A stretch of DNA of 64,000 nt from Hyperoplus lanceolatus (Eukaryota > Chordata > Actinopteri > Uranoscopiformes > Ammodytidae). Below are positions 45,850 through 55,939 of this stretch, piece after piece. The stretch covers positions 15,272,501-15,336,500 of the forward strand of contig CM049400.1 of the NCBI GenBank assembly GCA_026929865.2. The letters are read 5' to 3'. Numbering within the stretch: the stretch's first letter is position 1; every line of letters begins with the position of its first letter. The notes under the pieces were generated by a model, which was not told the DNA's origin, made no database searches, and worked only from the letters and a program-made list of their open reading frames with translations. The position numbers were made by a program, and so were the translations under genes.

Positions 45850-46592
45850 ACTACTATAGTGTCAACAGTTCCACCTGGGTGCTGCTTACATTTTAAGTTC
45901 CTCTCACATTGAATGTGGCGAATAAATTAATGTACTGGTCTCATAAATGTATAACAATATCCTGAAGCCCTTAAAATTCAAGAAAATTACCTTGGGCTAA
46001 TTTAAATAAAATTAACAGTTTTGAGAGTACCACACCCCCTGTCCGGAAGTGAAGCCAGATACGCCTCGCCCTCTGTCTGTCAGGGCCGTGGACCAATAAG
46101 AAATAGGGGTGTGGGCTGCACAGTGGAAGCTTCTGGCTTTCCAGTTTGTGAGGTCAGAAAAGGGGAAAATTCTGACTGGAGTATATTCTGACTGGGGGGG
46201 AGGGGTGGGGGTTTCAGAAAGGGGGAGAGTGAGAACAGGAGAGATTGTTATTTTTTTTATATTTTGGCAGTCTCTAGGCACACTGTGGACCCATGGATAT
46301 GTTAGAACACATTTAAAAAGTGCATTTAGCATAATATGTGACCTTTAAACTTCAACAGATACCCGCCTCCAAGTGAGAGAACGTTTGCCAAATAGAGCAG
46401 TTCCAGACATTCTGTACAAATGAAATGAAGTACGATGGTCTGGTAGCACCAGGCTAGCTCAGAGAGGGACCAGTCACTAATATGTTTTTGACTCTAGACA
46501 AGCATGGCTCTTACACATTTGTTTTGTAATACCACCTCTCAGAGGGCCCATCAGTACTTATTGTACAGCGGCCCAAAATGTGGTGCTACGCC

Positions 46593-48516
46593 CAGGCCCG
46601 GATTAACCCCTTAGGGTGCCCCAGGGTGACTTCACATGAAATGCCCCTGTCCTTGAACTTTACACAAAAATGTTAAAATTTACTATGGCATTAAGGCCAC
46701 AGATTTACAAGAGCGTGTAGCTAAAGACAAGCACAGACTCACCACACATAGACTACTACAGAAACATTTAGATCCAACCAAAAATCTTGACACTGACAGG
46801 AGTCTCATACTAGCCTTGCACTGACGCTCAAATCAGAATGCAACACCCATCACCATGCAACACGTCATGATGAATATAAATATTTCCATAATAAATGAGG
46901 CATACAAAAACAATAATTAGCATGCAGGTTTAACTCTCCTGTATAGATTTATTTAAAAGTGAAGACAACCTAGAGTCACATTACTTTGTAGTGAAGTGAT
47001 ATCTTTATACCATTAAGATTAAATCATAGCCTAATTGGCATTGATCTAAATGGTCTCTGGGAATTGTAGGCTTTGTTAAACGTTAGGCATCAGTATAATA
47101 AAGTTCATCATGTTCATCTCTAAAAAAAGGGATCTTTTATTAGGCCTACATACATTTCATCAACGTTACATTCTTATTACTGAAATTACTGTTTTGAAAT
47201 GTAACCTACTTTAACTTTCTTTAGGCCTATCATATTTGTTATGCAAATGGAGAAATACTAAACCTCCTTTATTTGGATTGAAAAGTATTGTTTTATCACT
47301 TAAAAGTAGACTTATCTCGTAAAATAACAAGAAAGATAAAGATGTGTGGGGAATGGGGATATATCTCGTTTCTTGTTTTGAAAATGTCCCTCGCTTTTGA
47401 AATGTTTACTCCAATTGGTTTCATATTCTGCTTCTAATCGGTTGTAGTATGTGTAGCTCTTCTACGAATATGTTTTCTAATAGGCCTTCAAAATCAAACT
47501 ACAAAACTAACTGCATCCGCAATAAAGACGCTACTTCCGACGGCACATTCAAGTCGAGCCAACTCGGAGCTGTCGGGTTACAGTCAGGCTTTTTTCTCAC
47601 TCCCCCGTCTGCATTTGGCTACTCTCGAGCCACAACTGGGCTCTAAGGAGCCTAGTGTCTCTCTCTTTGCACCTCTCCACACCTTTGTGGCGTCACAACG
47701 GCTTATAAAATCACCACAGCTACATATTAGCAGATAGAAATAATGGACGATACGCCTTACCTTTTATAACTTATTCCTCCATTTCTTGCTGGCAAAAAAA
47801 AACTTCTGACTGAAGGAACAATTTGAATCGCGGCTTTTGTTTACATAAATTTGGCGCCGCTGCCGCCGTGTCATTGTGGACTGGTCCATGATGGGGGAGC
47901 GGGGCACTTTGCTTACACCCAAGTCAAAATAATCATATTTTTTTTCATTAATAATCTTAACAATGGTTCATTTTTTCTCACTCCCCCGTCTGCATTTGGC
48001 TACTCTCGAGCCACAACTGGGCTCTAAGGAGCCTAGTGTCTCTCTCTTTGCACCTCTCCACACCTTTGTGGCGTCACAACGGCTTATAAAATCACCACAG
48101 CTACATATTAGCAGATAGAAATAATGGACGATACGCCTTACCTTTTATAACTTATTCCTCCATTTCTTGCTGGCAAAAAAAAACTTCTGACTGAAGGAAC
48201 AATTTGAATCGCGGCTTTTGTTTACATAAATTTGGCGCCGCTGCCGCCGTGTCATTGTGGACTGGTCCATGATGGGGGAGCGGGGCACTTTGCTTACACC
48301 CAAGTCAAAATAATCATATTTTTTTTTCATTAATAATCTTAACAATGGTTCATTTTGTACATGGTTGTGTCTCTTCCAGTATATGGCCGATTAAAATATG
48401 AAAAAGAAATTTAGGGTTTAATCATTGTCCTGATCATTTGGTGCCCCCCTAATGGCTATATATGGCTGGTGCCCCAGGGCACTCGCCGGATCCTTTATAT
48501 GGATAATCCGGCCTTG
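46593..48516. mobile_element. hAT element (CAGGCCCGGATTA ends)
   Basis: CAGGCCCGGATTAA and GATAATCCGGCCTTG are imperfect inverted ends. The exact 8-bp duplication GCTACGCC flanks them (46585-46592, 48517-48524). Conserved subterminal text GGTGCCCCAGGG occurs near both ends in inverse. No transposase frame is seen. Its 3' half contains a 381-bp near-perfect tandem duplication. Confidence 0.88.
47591..48353. repeat. 381-bp tandem duplication, almost identical units
   Basis: Units 47591-47971 and 47972-48353 each run from TTTTTCTCACTCCCCCGTC to AACAATGGTTCATTTT. I found only a one-base length difference in a T run. Each unit carries GGCGCCGCTGCCGCCG and CCACACCTTTGTGGCGTC. Its freshness implies a recent event or an assembly artefact. 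Confidence 0.95.
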
Positions 48517-48536
48517 GCTACGCCCCTGACTATCAT

Positions 48537-49884
48537 ACAGTATTTTCCACCTTGCTTAATTATGGTTAAATACAAAACCATTGACCTATCTGAAAGAATT
48601 TCCACATTTCAGTATTTCAGTATAAATCACCTATATTTAATGTTTGCAATAATTTGTTTAAGTGTGTCATTGTAGATGTGTTAAGTCACCGAAAAGGCTA
48701 ATATTCAAGATGTTTAGGCATTCCACAATTTCTTCTCACAGAACACATGAAGTGATTGAAGTGCATTCATTTTTATCATGACACTTGAAAGGCATTGATC
48801 TGACAATGGGGGTGACCAACAAATGGAGGGGAGCTGTGATGAATGGTACATCACACCTTGGCTAGTAAAGTAAAGCAAACTAAATGACATCCAACCCTTT
48901 CACAGTATGGCGTATAGTCCTGGATACCACAGAGGGAAAAGACGATGAGAAAGAGTACACCATTATTAGTAAGTACTGAGACAGAAGTAGGAGAGGGAAG
49001 GTTAATTCCTGTTCAACCCAGCCTGAAGACAGCACACATTACACGGGTGCTCTCTGCGCACATGGGAGACAAATTGGATTCAATGTCCCATATTTCAACA
49101 GGTCACTTGACTTGGCTTTTCACTTGCTATATAAATCACCTGCGGCCACTGGGAGAGAAAGGGAGGGCTGAACAGTCACTTATTCTGGTACGAGCGATTG
49201 TAGTATACAACACAAGTATGCCTAAACCTGTTTTCTGTATCTCTGAGATTAGGTTTTCAGCGCAAAGAATCTGGCCTTTGACTCACTCATTTACTAGAAA
49301 ACTCTTATTCATTGGGTCCATGTGAGTAGTCCTGTCTGCCCTTTAACAATCTATTTTATTTTTTTCTTTATTTTCTGCAACTCAGTATCACTCATGGAGT
49401 TTTTGTTTTCATAATTTTGTATTTGGTGACATGACAAGATAAGAAAATAAATAAATAAAGGTTAGAATTGTGCATTTGGAAAGGGGGGGTAGATTGTTGT
49501 GTATGACTCCTGTGTGTGTAAAGGTGTGTGTAGATTTGAGCGCAAACCTCTGCAGATATATTATATAATTTACTTATAATGCTTTCATTACAATCACTAT
49601 GTTGCAACCTTTATAGCACGTCACACATAACTCTATAACCAAGACTTGAACTTATCATACAGTTTTAGTGTAGAGTTGCTTTCTCAACAGCAGATAATAT
49701 GTCGATATGTCCAATTTTCTCTAGCGAAGATGTGATTCAGCAGGGTTGATGCTGATACCTTGGCCCTAAAGCTGTGGCTGATGGTCCATTATAAAAAGAC
49801 GGGCTCCCTGAGGAATCTCCATAACATAACCAAGCAACTTCACCACATGCCTGGGGGTCTATTCTTCTTCTTCTGAGAGAGAGA
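48537..49884. other. No supported gene
   Basis: A 126-codon + frame (48945-49325) contains no recognised domain or start context. The rest is AT-rich. Confidence 0.45.
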
Positions 49885-50348
49885 GAAACAAACAGGATTC
49901 TTCCCCCAGAGAAGAGGCGTTCGGCAGGGTTGCAATCTAAGTCCGACTTTATTTAATATATATATATTAATGAACTGGCTGTTGAGTTCGATCAATGTGC
50001 TGCTCCTGGCCTCTCCCTCCTAGATAGAGAGGTGAAGTCCTTGTTTTACGCTGATGACCTTGTTCTACTGTCTCCTACTGAACAAGGACTACAGCAACAG
50101 TTAGACGTAGTAGAACAGTACTGTCAGAACTGGGCCCTGGCAGTAAACATGAAGAAAACCAACATCATGATCTTTCAAAAACGCCCCAAGTGTCATGAGA
50201 ACAAACATCAATTTACCATTAATAATCATGTAATTGAACACAGTATGAGTTATACCTACCTTGGTATAACCATAACAGCATCAGGGAGTTTCAACATGGC
50301 AGTGAATGCACTAAAAGAAAAAGTTCGAAGAGCTCTATTTGCAATTAA

Positions 50349-51734
50349 GGCGAGACACCCCAGGTGAATAGGGATTTTTTTTAACTTATAGATATCATCA
50401 TGAAACTTTGCCAGTTGATTACTGACACTAACACAATTAGTTTTTGTATTACATGTTTTTCTTTAATATTTTATTAAATATGCAAATATGGCAATACTTA
50501 GCCAATTATGCGTAAATTTGTGTCATTTTTTGAGAAAACAATCGATGATGATGAGATGTTGGATAAAGCCAGAGTTAAAATCTCTATTTTATTTTAAGCA
50601 CATATTAGTTTCTAAAGTTTTTACACAACAGATTTTGTTCATTTAATAAATCAAAAAATACTATGTACATGTCTTATAAATGCATTTTAGGCATGTTTTT
50701 AGGAGGAAAATGTATCATAAATCAGACAATTAACAATATATTAACAAATCCTTGTGTAAAAACCTTTAAAATAGTGCTATGAATGATTATAGAAAGTTTG
50801 GTTGATGTCAGTGGTCTAGAAGTTGAGATATCTTTCTCAGAGTATTGGAAAAAGCTCATTTTGAGAAAACGGCCGTTAAAGATAAAAACGTGAATTCTGC
50901 TGATGATCACTGATTATAGCTAGAGTAATTTATTGAATTAGGCCCTACACCCCTCAATGCCATATAGGCCTACCACTGCTTAACATATATAAACCATAGC
51001 ATAGTAACATTTACATCCACTTGCTAATTTAAACGTGATTAATTCATTATTAGCCACTGTCTGTCAACCTGCTCCGGAGTCGGCACAGACGCTCTCTCTC
51101 CCCACCATCTCCCCTCTGATCCTCTGACAGTCTGTGTCTCTCTGACGTGATCGGCGTGATTTACATGTCTTTAACACTTCTCCCCTTCAAATGGCGATCA
51201 TGTACTATCCGTAGCCAATTGATTAAGTATTTGTTTTGTGTTGGTTTGGCATATTTTCGACGTTTTTCCTATTTTATTTTGTGATTTTCGAGCTACCCGC
51301 GGCTAGCATCACGTGATGCCTTTTAGCGAATCACATCGTCAGAAATGTGCATTAGCCAATGAGGTCGCGTTCCTAGCATTGAATCCCTCCTCACACTTTC
51401 ACGATTGGTTACTGATACAAAGGAAATGACCATATTTGGATCCGATAACGTTGCACTTGAGATTCAGAGCGTTCCAACAGTACCATGGTTATTATGATTC
51501 ATACAGCGGTCGCGGTGCTGTATGTTACGTTAGAATGCTCACTTTTGACAAATTTAGGAGCAAAATACAGACGCAAGCAGTCAAAGTTTAGTAAAATAAA
51601 CATCTAAAACGTATATTTTGGACCTTTTATCCATACTAGTATGAAAGAAGACATGTTATGGAAGCTAAATAGACACAAATCTCAAAATTGACCAGTGCTT
51701 CAAAAAACTATGTTTTTGCCTGCCGTGTCTCGCC
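50349..51734. mobile_element. TTAA-flanked element (Kolobok-like), non-autonomous
   Basis: GGCGAGACACCCCAGG and CCTGCCGTGTCTCGCC are inverted ends with two mismatches. TTAA flanks both sides (50345-50348, 51735-51738). Removing it and one TTAA rejoins the LINE codons Ala-Ile-Lys-Arg. It has no recognisable transposase. The TTAA target and GGCGAGACAC ends fit Kolobok-type repeats I associate with fish genomes. Confidence 0.85.
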
Positions 51735-52010
51735 TTAAGAGAAAAATTTATAATTTCCAAATTCCAATAAAAATCTGGCTTAAAATATTTGATAGTGTCA
51801 TCCAGCCCATTGTGCTGTACGGTAGTGAAGAATGGGGTCCACTCAGTCATCAGAGCTGTACCTGTTGGGACAAACATCCAACAGAATCTCTACTTGCAGA
51901 ATTCTGCAGATACATTTTACATGTACACGGAAACACACCAACAAATGCATGTAGAGCAGAATTAGGCGGATTCCCACTTATAATTAACATTCAAAAAATT
52001 TAATTTAAAA

Positions 52011-52457
52011 ATGCATAAAATCTCAAATGATAATTCATCAAAATGTCCTAGATGTAAAAAGGAAGAGGGAACTTTTTTGCACCTGTTTTGGGAATGTCAT
52101 TTTTTGAATGACTTTTGGAATTGTATTCATAATTTTACGAAATCTGTTTTGAAATTGGAATTTAATTTAAACCCCTGTTTTTATTTATTAAATGAGTCCC
52201 TAGACTTTCACTTAGATAGAAAAAAATCCAGAATACTGATACTTATAACATATTGTGCAAAGAAATGTATTCTATTTTTTTGGAAAAATGAGTCTCCGCC
52301 AACCTTTAAGTTGTTTTTGGAACAAATGTCCACTTTTTTACCATTAGAGAAATTAACCCTGGAAAAATGCGATCGCAGCCATATCTTTCACGAATTTTGG
52401 ATTCCATTAATCAGTGGCTTAGAGGAATTTTCTATAGTAGGTTGTCAACAACGATAA
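52011..52457 (+). pseudogene. L1-like ORF2 C-terminal domain
   Basis: 148 open codons with KCPRCKKEEGTFLHLFWECH, the Cys/His knuckle near the C-terminus of vertebrate L1 ORF2 proteins (CxxC...HxFWxC), followed by a hydrophobic tail (FHEFWIPLISGLEE). The frame is open to its natural stop, so this piece is young, but endonuclease and polymerase are missing. Confidence 0.75.
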
Positions 52458-52489
52458 GAAAATGATGTTGTAATTTCTAAAGATTTTTT

Positions 52490-52492
<3 letters not shown>

Positions 52493-52552
<60 letters not shown>
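52493..52552. repeat. (ATT)n microsatellite
   Basis: About 20 units within the L1 3' region. The poly-leucine frame across it is an artefact. Confidence 0.95.
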
Positions 52553-53421
52553 TTCCTTTATTATTAGTATAGGAGTGTTTTTCTTGCTTTTGTTGTTTTT
52601 TGATTGTGTGTTGTATATGTGCCTGCATGGCCTATGTAATGTTGATGCAAGGAAGGGTTACATGAACATTATGTGATAAGTGTATTCATCAATGTATACC
52701 CATCCCAAATAAAAAGATGTTAGAAAAAAAAAATTAACATTCAAAAGAGAAAGCTCAACTTTTTTAACCACCTGAAATCCAGCCCTAGAGACACCCTCCA
52801 CTCCAAAGCCCTCCAAACCCAAGAGCTGAGCCCAGAAAAGAGTCCCCTATGTCAGTTAGTACTGAGGCTAACTGCCCCCTCTCAGACACACTCTGACCAG
52901 CCTCACAACAACACTGCTCTCCAAACAGTAATCAGAGTAAAGCAAATTATAGCACAATGTAAAGAAACCTATATCTGGAGTGCGGACCATGGGGAAGAAA
53001 CAACTAAAAGCCAAAGTAGATTGGAATGTTATCACGCCCTTAAAATAAATTATGAATTAGCAGAATATCTCTCTACTGTCAGAGATAGAAAGCAGAGACA
53101 GATCCTAACCAAGTACAGGCTCAGTGACCACAAACTGGCAATTGAAACAGGAAGACACAAAAAATCTTGGCAACCAAAAGAAAACAGAAAATGTGGTCAC
53201 TGTTCGACAGGTGAGATTGAGACAGAGATGCACTTTCTCCTACAATGTACATTAAATGACATAAGACAATTGTATTTGAACAAGTTCAGCTCTTTAGTAC
53301 CAGATTTCAAAGAGCTTTCAAAGAGATTTTAAAAATACTCCTCGGAGAAGGAGACCGGGCACATGTTGCTGCCCAGTATATATTAACATGCCACAACCTG
53401 AGGGACAGTGAATTATTGAGG

Positions 53422-53422
<1 letters not shown>

Positions 53423-53474
<52 letters not shown>
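53423..53474. repeat. (CA)n microsatellite
   Basis: About 26 CA units at the end of the LINE coding region, just after RDSELLRN. Confidence 0.96.
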
Positions 53475-53476
<2 letters not shown>

Positions 53477-53630
53477 ACTCAAGTAATATAATGTTCATAA
53501 TGTATATACTTTTCATAATGTATATAATTGTCATATGTGTTTTGTCTGATTTATTGGACTTATTGTATCTTACTGATACTTTGCAACATTGTTTTTCTAT
53601 TTTAAACTTTCATGCCAATAAAGCCAATTT

Positions 53631-53679
53631 GAATTGAATTGAATTGCATTGAATTGAATTGAATTGAATTGAAATGAAT

Positions 53680-53710
<31 letters not shown>
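53631..53710. repeat. (GAATT)n LINE tail and (GA)n run
   Basis: GCCAATAAAGCCAATTTGAA leads into about 11 GAATT units (53631-53686) and then (GA)n to 53710. The pentamer array follows an AATAAA signal and is best read as the 3' tail of the LINE. Confidence 0.85.
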
Positions 53711-53949
53711 CAATTCTGAGCCGATGCAATGATGTCAGCTTATTTCTTTGCCTTCCTATTATATGTGGTATCTGCTTCACCTTTGTGTAAAACATGAAAA
53801 AAGTGGCTCCGCTGGAGGAGTCTTCCTTTAATTTTCAATATTGATTTTTTTTAAACATGAAGCTCTTACTGGTGATACCAGAAGTAAGGACAAATGGCCA
53901 ATGGCAGATTAATAAAGCATAAGACCTTTAAATGCTCCTTACATACATA

Positions 53950-55831
53950 GGGGAGAACGGGGGAATCTGAGGTATCGGGTAATGTGAGCCACCCCCTGTA
54001 TCTAGGCAACGGAAAACATTTGTGGTCATGTGAGATATATGTTTTCAAGCCCCTCTAATTTCCCCATGGCCCTGAAAGAGAGGACCTCATGGTGCTGTGG
54101 TAAGCATGTTTTTTTCACCAAAATAGGTATTTTGTATGTAAAAGTAAATTTTCTTGCTGTCAACTTAATCAACTGTTGTGCCAAAGCAAATGTATTCACG
54201 TAGAAACACTTATATCATACATGTTGATGAACTACCAACATGTAAAAACCATGTGATGATATTAGCTAAAGATTAGCCTGAAATGCTAAGAGAGGTAGTT
54301 TTTTCTCAAATTGTGGTGGTGGGGGAAAGTGAGCCAAATGCTGTGGGGGAAAGTGAGGCACTGTCTCACTTTCCCCCACCATGAGGTACAAGTTAAGTTT
54401 AGTCTTAAACATATTTTAAAGAGGACCTATTATGCTACTTTTCTGGTCTTAATTTCTTGTTTTACACTGCTATAGAGCAACCTGACACTAATCACATCAC
54501 AAAAAACTATGTAGATTTTCGGGAAGCTCTTTCTCTTATTTTGGCGATCCAGCACATCCTGTCAACACTTGAGTGTGTGTGCTTCGGCTCCCTCCGCCTG
54601 TGCTTCGGCCATCTCCGCTCCCCCCCCCCCTCCCTGCAAACCCCACTCCGTTGTGATTGGTTACCTTCCTTCCGGAACACTTTCAGTGGCGGGAAGCGCG
54701 AGCATGGACCTATAAGGGCGCGAGGCAGACGCGAACAGGGAAGTGACAGCATTACCATACATGGAAACATCGCGTGGAGACGTCACAAAGTTTTATGGAT
54801 AAAATTATGAAAGGGTAGACCGCTTTGAAGACGTGACTTTGACTGGCTAGAATAGTGTTTAGTGCTCTGCACAGACACCCCAGAGGTAGAGGGAATATGT
54901 GAAATGATTAAGTCATTATTTGATAATTTAGTATGGTTAAGCATGACTATGAATCATCATAACAACGTTTATAGGTCATAAAAGTCAAAAAGCATCATAG
55001 GTCCTCTTTAATGTAATATTACATAAAATATGTTTTATTTTAATGTCATACACATTGTAAAAAAGCCATCATGCCAAGGAAACCTTGGGGTAACGACCTG
55101 GGGCAACCACACAGCACCTTCTCATCTTTCCCTGTAACCTTCAGGGCTGGAATGTAGAGTAGGCCTAGTTGTAGAGTATGACAGGCTGATGTTATAATCC
55201 AGTTGGGATTCTTCTCCTGTGTTCTGAGTCCCACTCTGTTCTCGCTGGTTCTGATTTTCCTATGCTTTGACCCCCAGACACAAGCTGGCTCTAAGGGTCC
55301 TGTGCTCTGACCCCCAGACTGTGTTCTAATCTAAATGGTTCTATCTTTCATTTGAATCTTATTAAAACCTTTGAATTATACTATGTTGTATTTGATTTTG
55401 TTCAGAGTTACTTTTAAGTGTTTAGAAAATTTGCTTTGCTTAATTGACCAAACCCCATCATTCTTTTACTAGTCCGACATTAGTTCTGGAATGTGTGGCT
55501 AGCTTTCAGGATTCTAACATTCTATGTTATGGTAGATTCAGAGTGGAAAAAGTAAGTGGATCAGTTTACCCCTAGCTGGTTCACTTTACCCCCTTGATTT
55601 TTCTGGTCTGTCTCAGTTCACCCCACAGCTGGGGTAAAGTGAGCCACATGACACCTTTTTTTAAAACAATCATATTTTCACTGCCCTTTGTCTTGAAAAA
55701 ATTCTGCTAATGCCCATTTCTAGGAAACATCCTGAATTAATGGGAAATGTGTACATTTGAGTGATAAATCATTTTAGCTCGCTTAGAGGGGAGCAAATGT
55801 AAAAAGTGGCTCCGATTACCCCGTTCTCCCC
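53950..55831. mobile_element. TA-flanked G-rich-ended element, AGTGAGCC type
   Basis: GGGGAGAACGGGGG and CCCCGTTCTCCCC are inverted ends; the left is preceded by TA and the right followed by CA (a mutated TA). Inside, GTGAGCC or its complement recurs with adjacent G runs at about 53986, 54329, 54350, 54365, 55583, 55636 and 55805. No coding relic is recognised. A TTAA element sits inside. Confidence 0.7.
54420..55007. mobile_element. TTAA-flanked miniature element
   Basis: AGAGGACCTATTATGCTAC and GCATCATAGGTCCTCT are inverted ends, with TTAA at 54416-54419 and 55008-55011. Non-coding, 588 bp. Its ends resemble those of 44475-46344, so they are probably the same family. Confidence 0.88.
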
Positions 55832-55939
55832 CACTATAGAAAAATAATGTCTTCATACTCTGGACATTAATATCATTATTTTACACTAAATGAAAGAAGG
55901 CATCTGTAAAAGCAGATTCACATAAAAGTCTTGTTCATT

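Larger units (their letters stand above)
44475..46344. mobile_element. TTAA-flanked element within the TAGCCTGG element
   Basis: AGCTCCCATATTATACAC and GCATAATATGTGACCT are inverted ends with TTAA on both sides (44471-44474, 46345-46348). The ends resemble those of 54420-55007. TTAA is the target of piggyBac and Kolobok enzymes; which applies is undecided. The copy is enlarged by the LTR-like segment at 44682-45849. Confidence 0.75.
44225..46456. mobile_element. TAGCCTGG element with 9-bp duplication, large copy
   Basis: The ends are TAGCCTGGCTTCGCC and TGGTAGCACCAGGCTA, flanked by GCTCAGAGA on both sides (44216-44224, 46457-46465). Its own arms (44225-44470 and 46349-46456) match the 374-bp copy at 10589-10962; the extra length is the TTAA element inside. 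Confidence 0.88.
43655..48528. mobile_element. Outer hAT element of a four-layer nest
   Basis: The left end is CAGGGCCGACGGACTGG, followed by a 16-base G run (43670-43685). The right end is GCGGCCCAAAATGTGGTGC then TACGCC, interrupted, with the final CCCTG at 48524-48528. Flanks are ACTACCAT (43647-43654) and ACTATCAT (48529-48536), an 8-bp duplication with one mismatch. Its own sequence is 43655-44224, 46466-46592 and 48525-48528. The rest is two later insertions, 44225-46456 and 46593-48516. Confidence 0.72.
51997..52731 (+). mobile_element. 5'-truncated L1-like LINE insertion
   Basis: A 15-bp target duplication, AATTAACATTCAAAA, lies at 51982-51996 and 52732-52746. The insert ends AATAAAAAGATGTTAGAAAA plus a poly(A) run, as expected for target-primed reverse transcription. 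It includes an (ATT)n tract at 52493-52552. Confidence 0.88.
49885..53415 (+). pseudogene. LINE ORF2 (reverse transcriptase to C-terminus) with two insertions
   Basis: Segments 49885-50348, 51739-51996 and 52747-53415 join into one reading frame. It shows KQTGFFPQRRGVRQGCNLSP, a 2-bp insertion near 49965, NELA-type sequence partly out of frame, the catalytic LFYADDLVLLSPTEQGL (YADD at 50047-50058), SYTYLGITITASGSF, IPIKIWLKIFDSVIQPIVLY and CRYILHVHGNTPTNACRAEL. After the second insertion it continues with INIQKRKLNFFNHLKSS, ILTKYRLSDHKLAIETGRH and a C-x2-C...H-x3-C knuckle (CGHCSTG...MHFLLQC). A +1 shift at about 53329 moves the last part (AHVAAQYILTCHNLRDSE) out of frame. The polymerase copies LINE RNA at a nicked target. 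The 5' portion is absent. Clade uncertain (jockey/I-like). Confidence 0.8.

Noticed and set aside
48945-49325. 126-codon open frame on the + strand
   Set aside because: No recognisable domain, no start or splice context and no repeat in the window encoding the same protein. Length alone is within chance for 64 kb.
52491-52676. Poly-leucine frame resembling a signal or membrane segment
   Set aside because: Produced by the (ATT)n tract in the L1 3' region.
54507-54810. Overlapping 87- and 117-codon frames in a GC-richer patch
   Set aside because: They lie inside the 588-bp TTAA miniature element, whose inverted ends and flanks explain the sequence.
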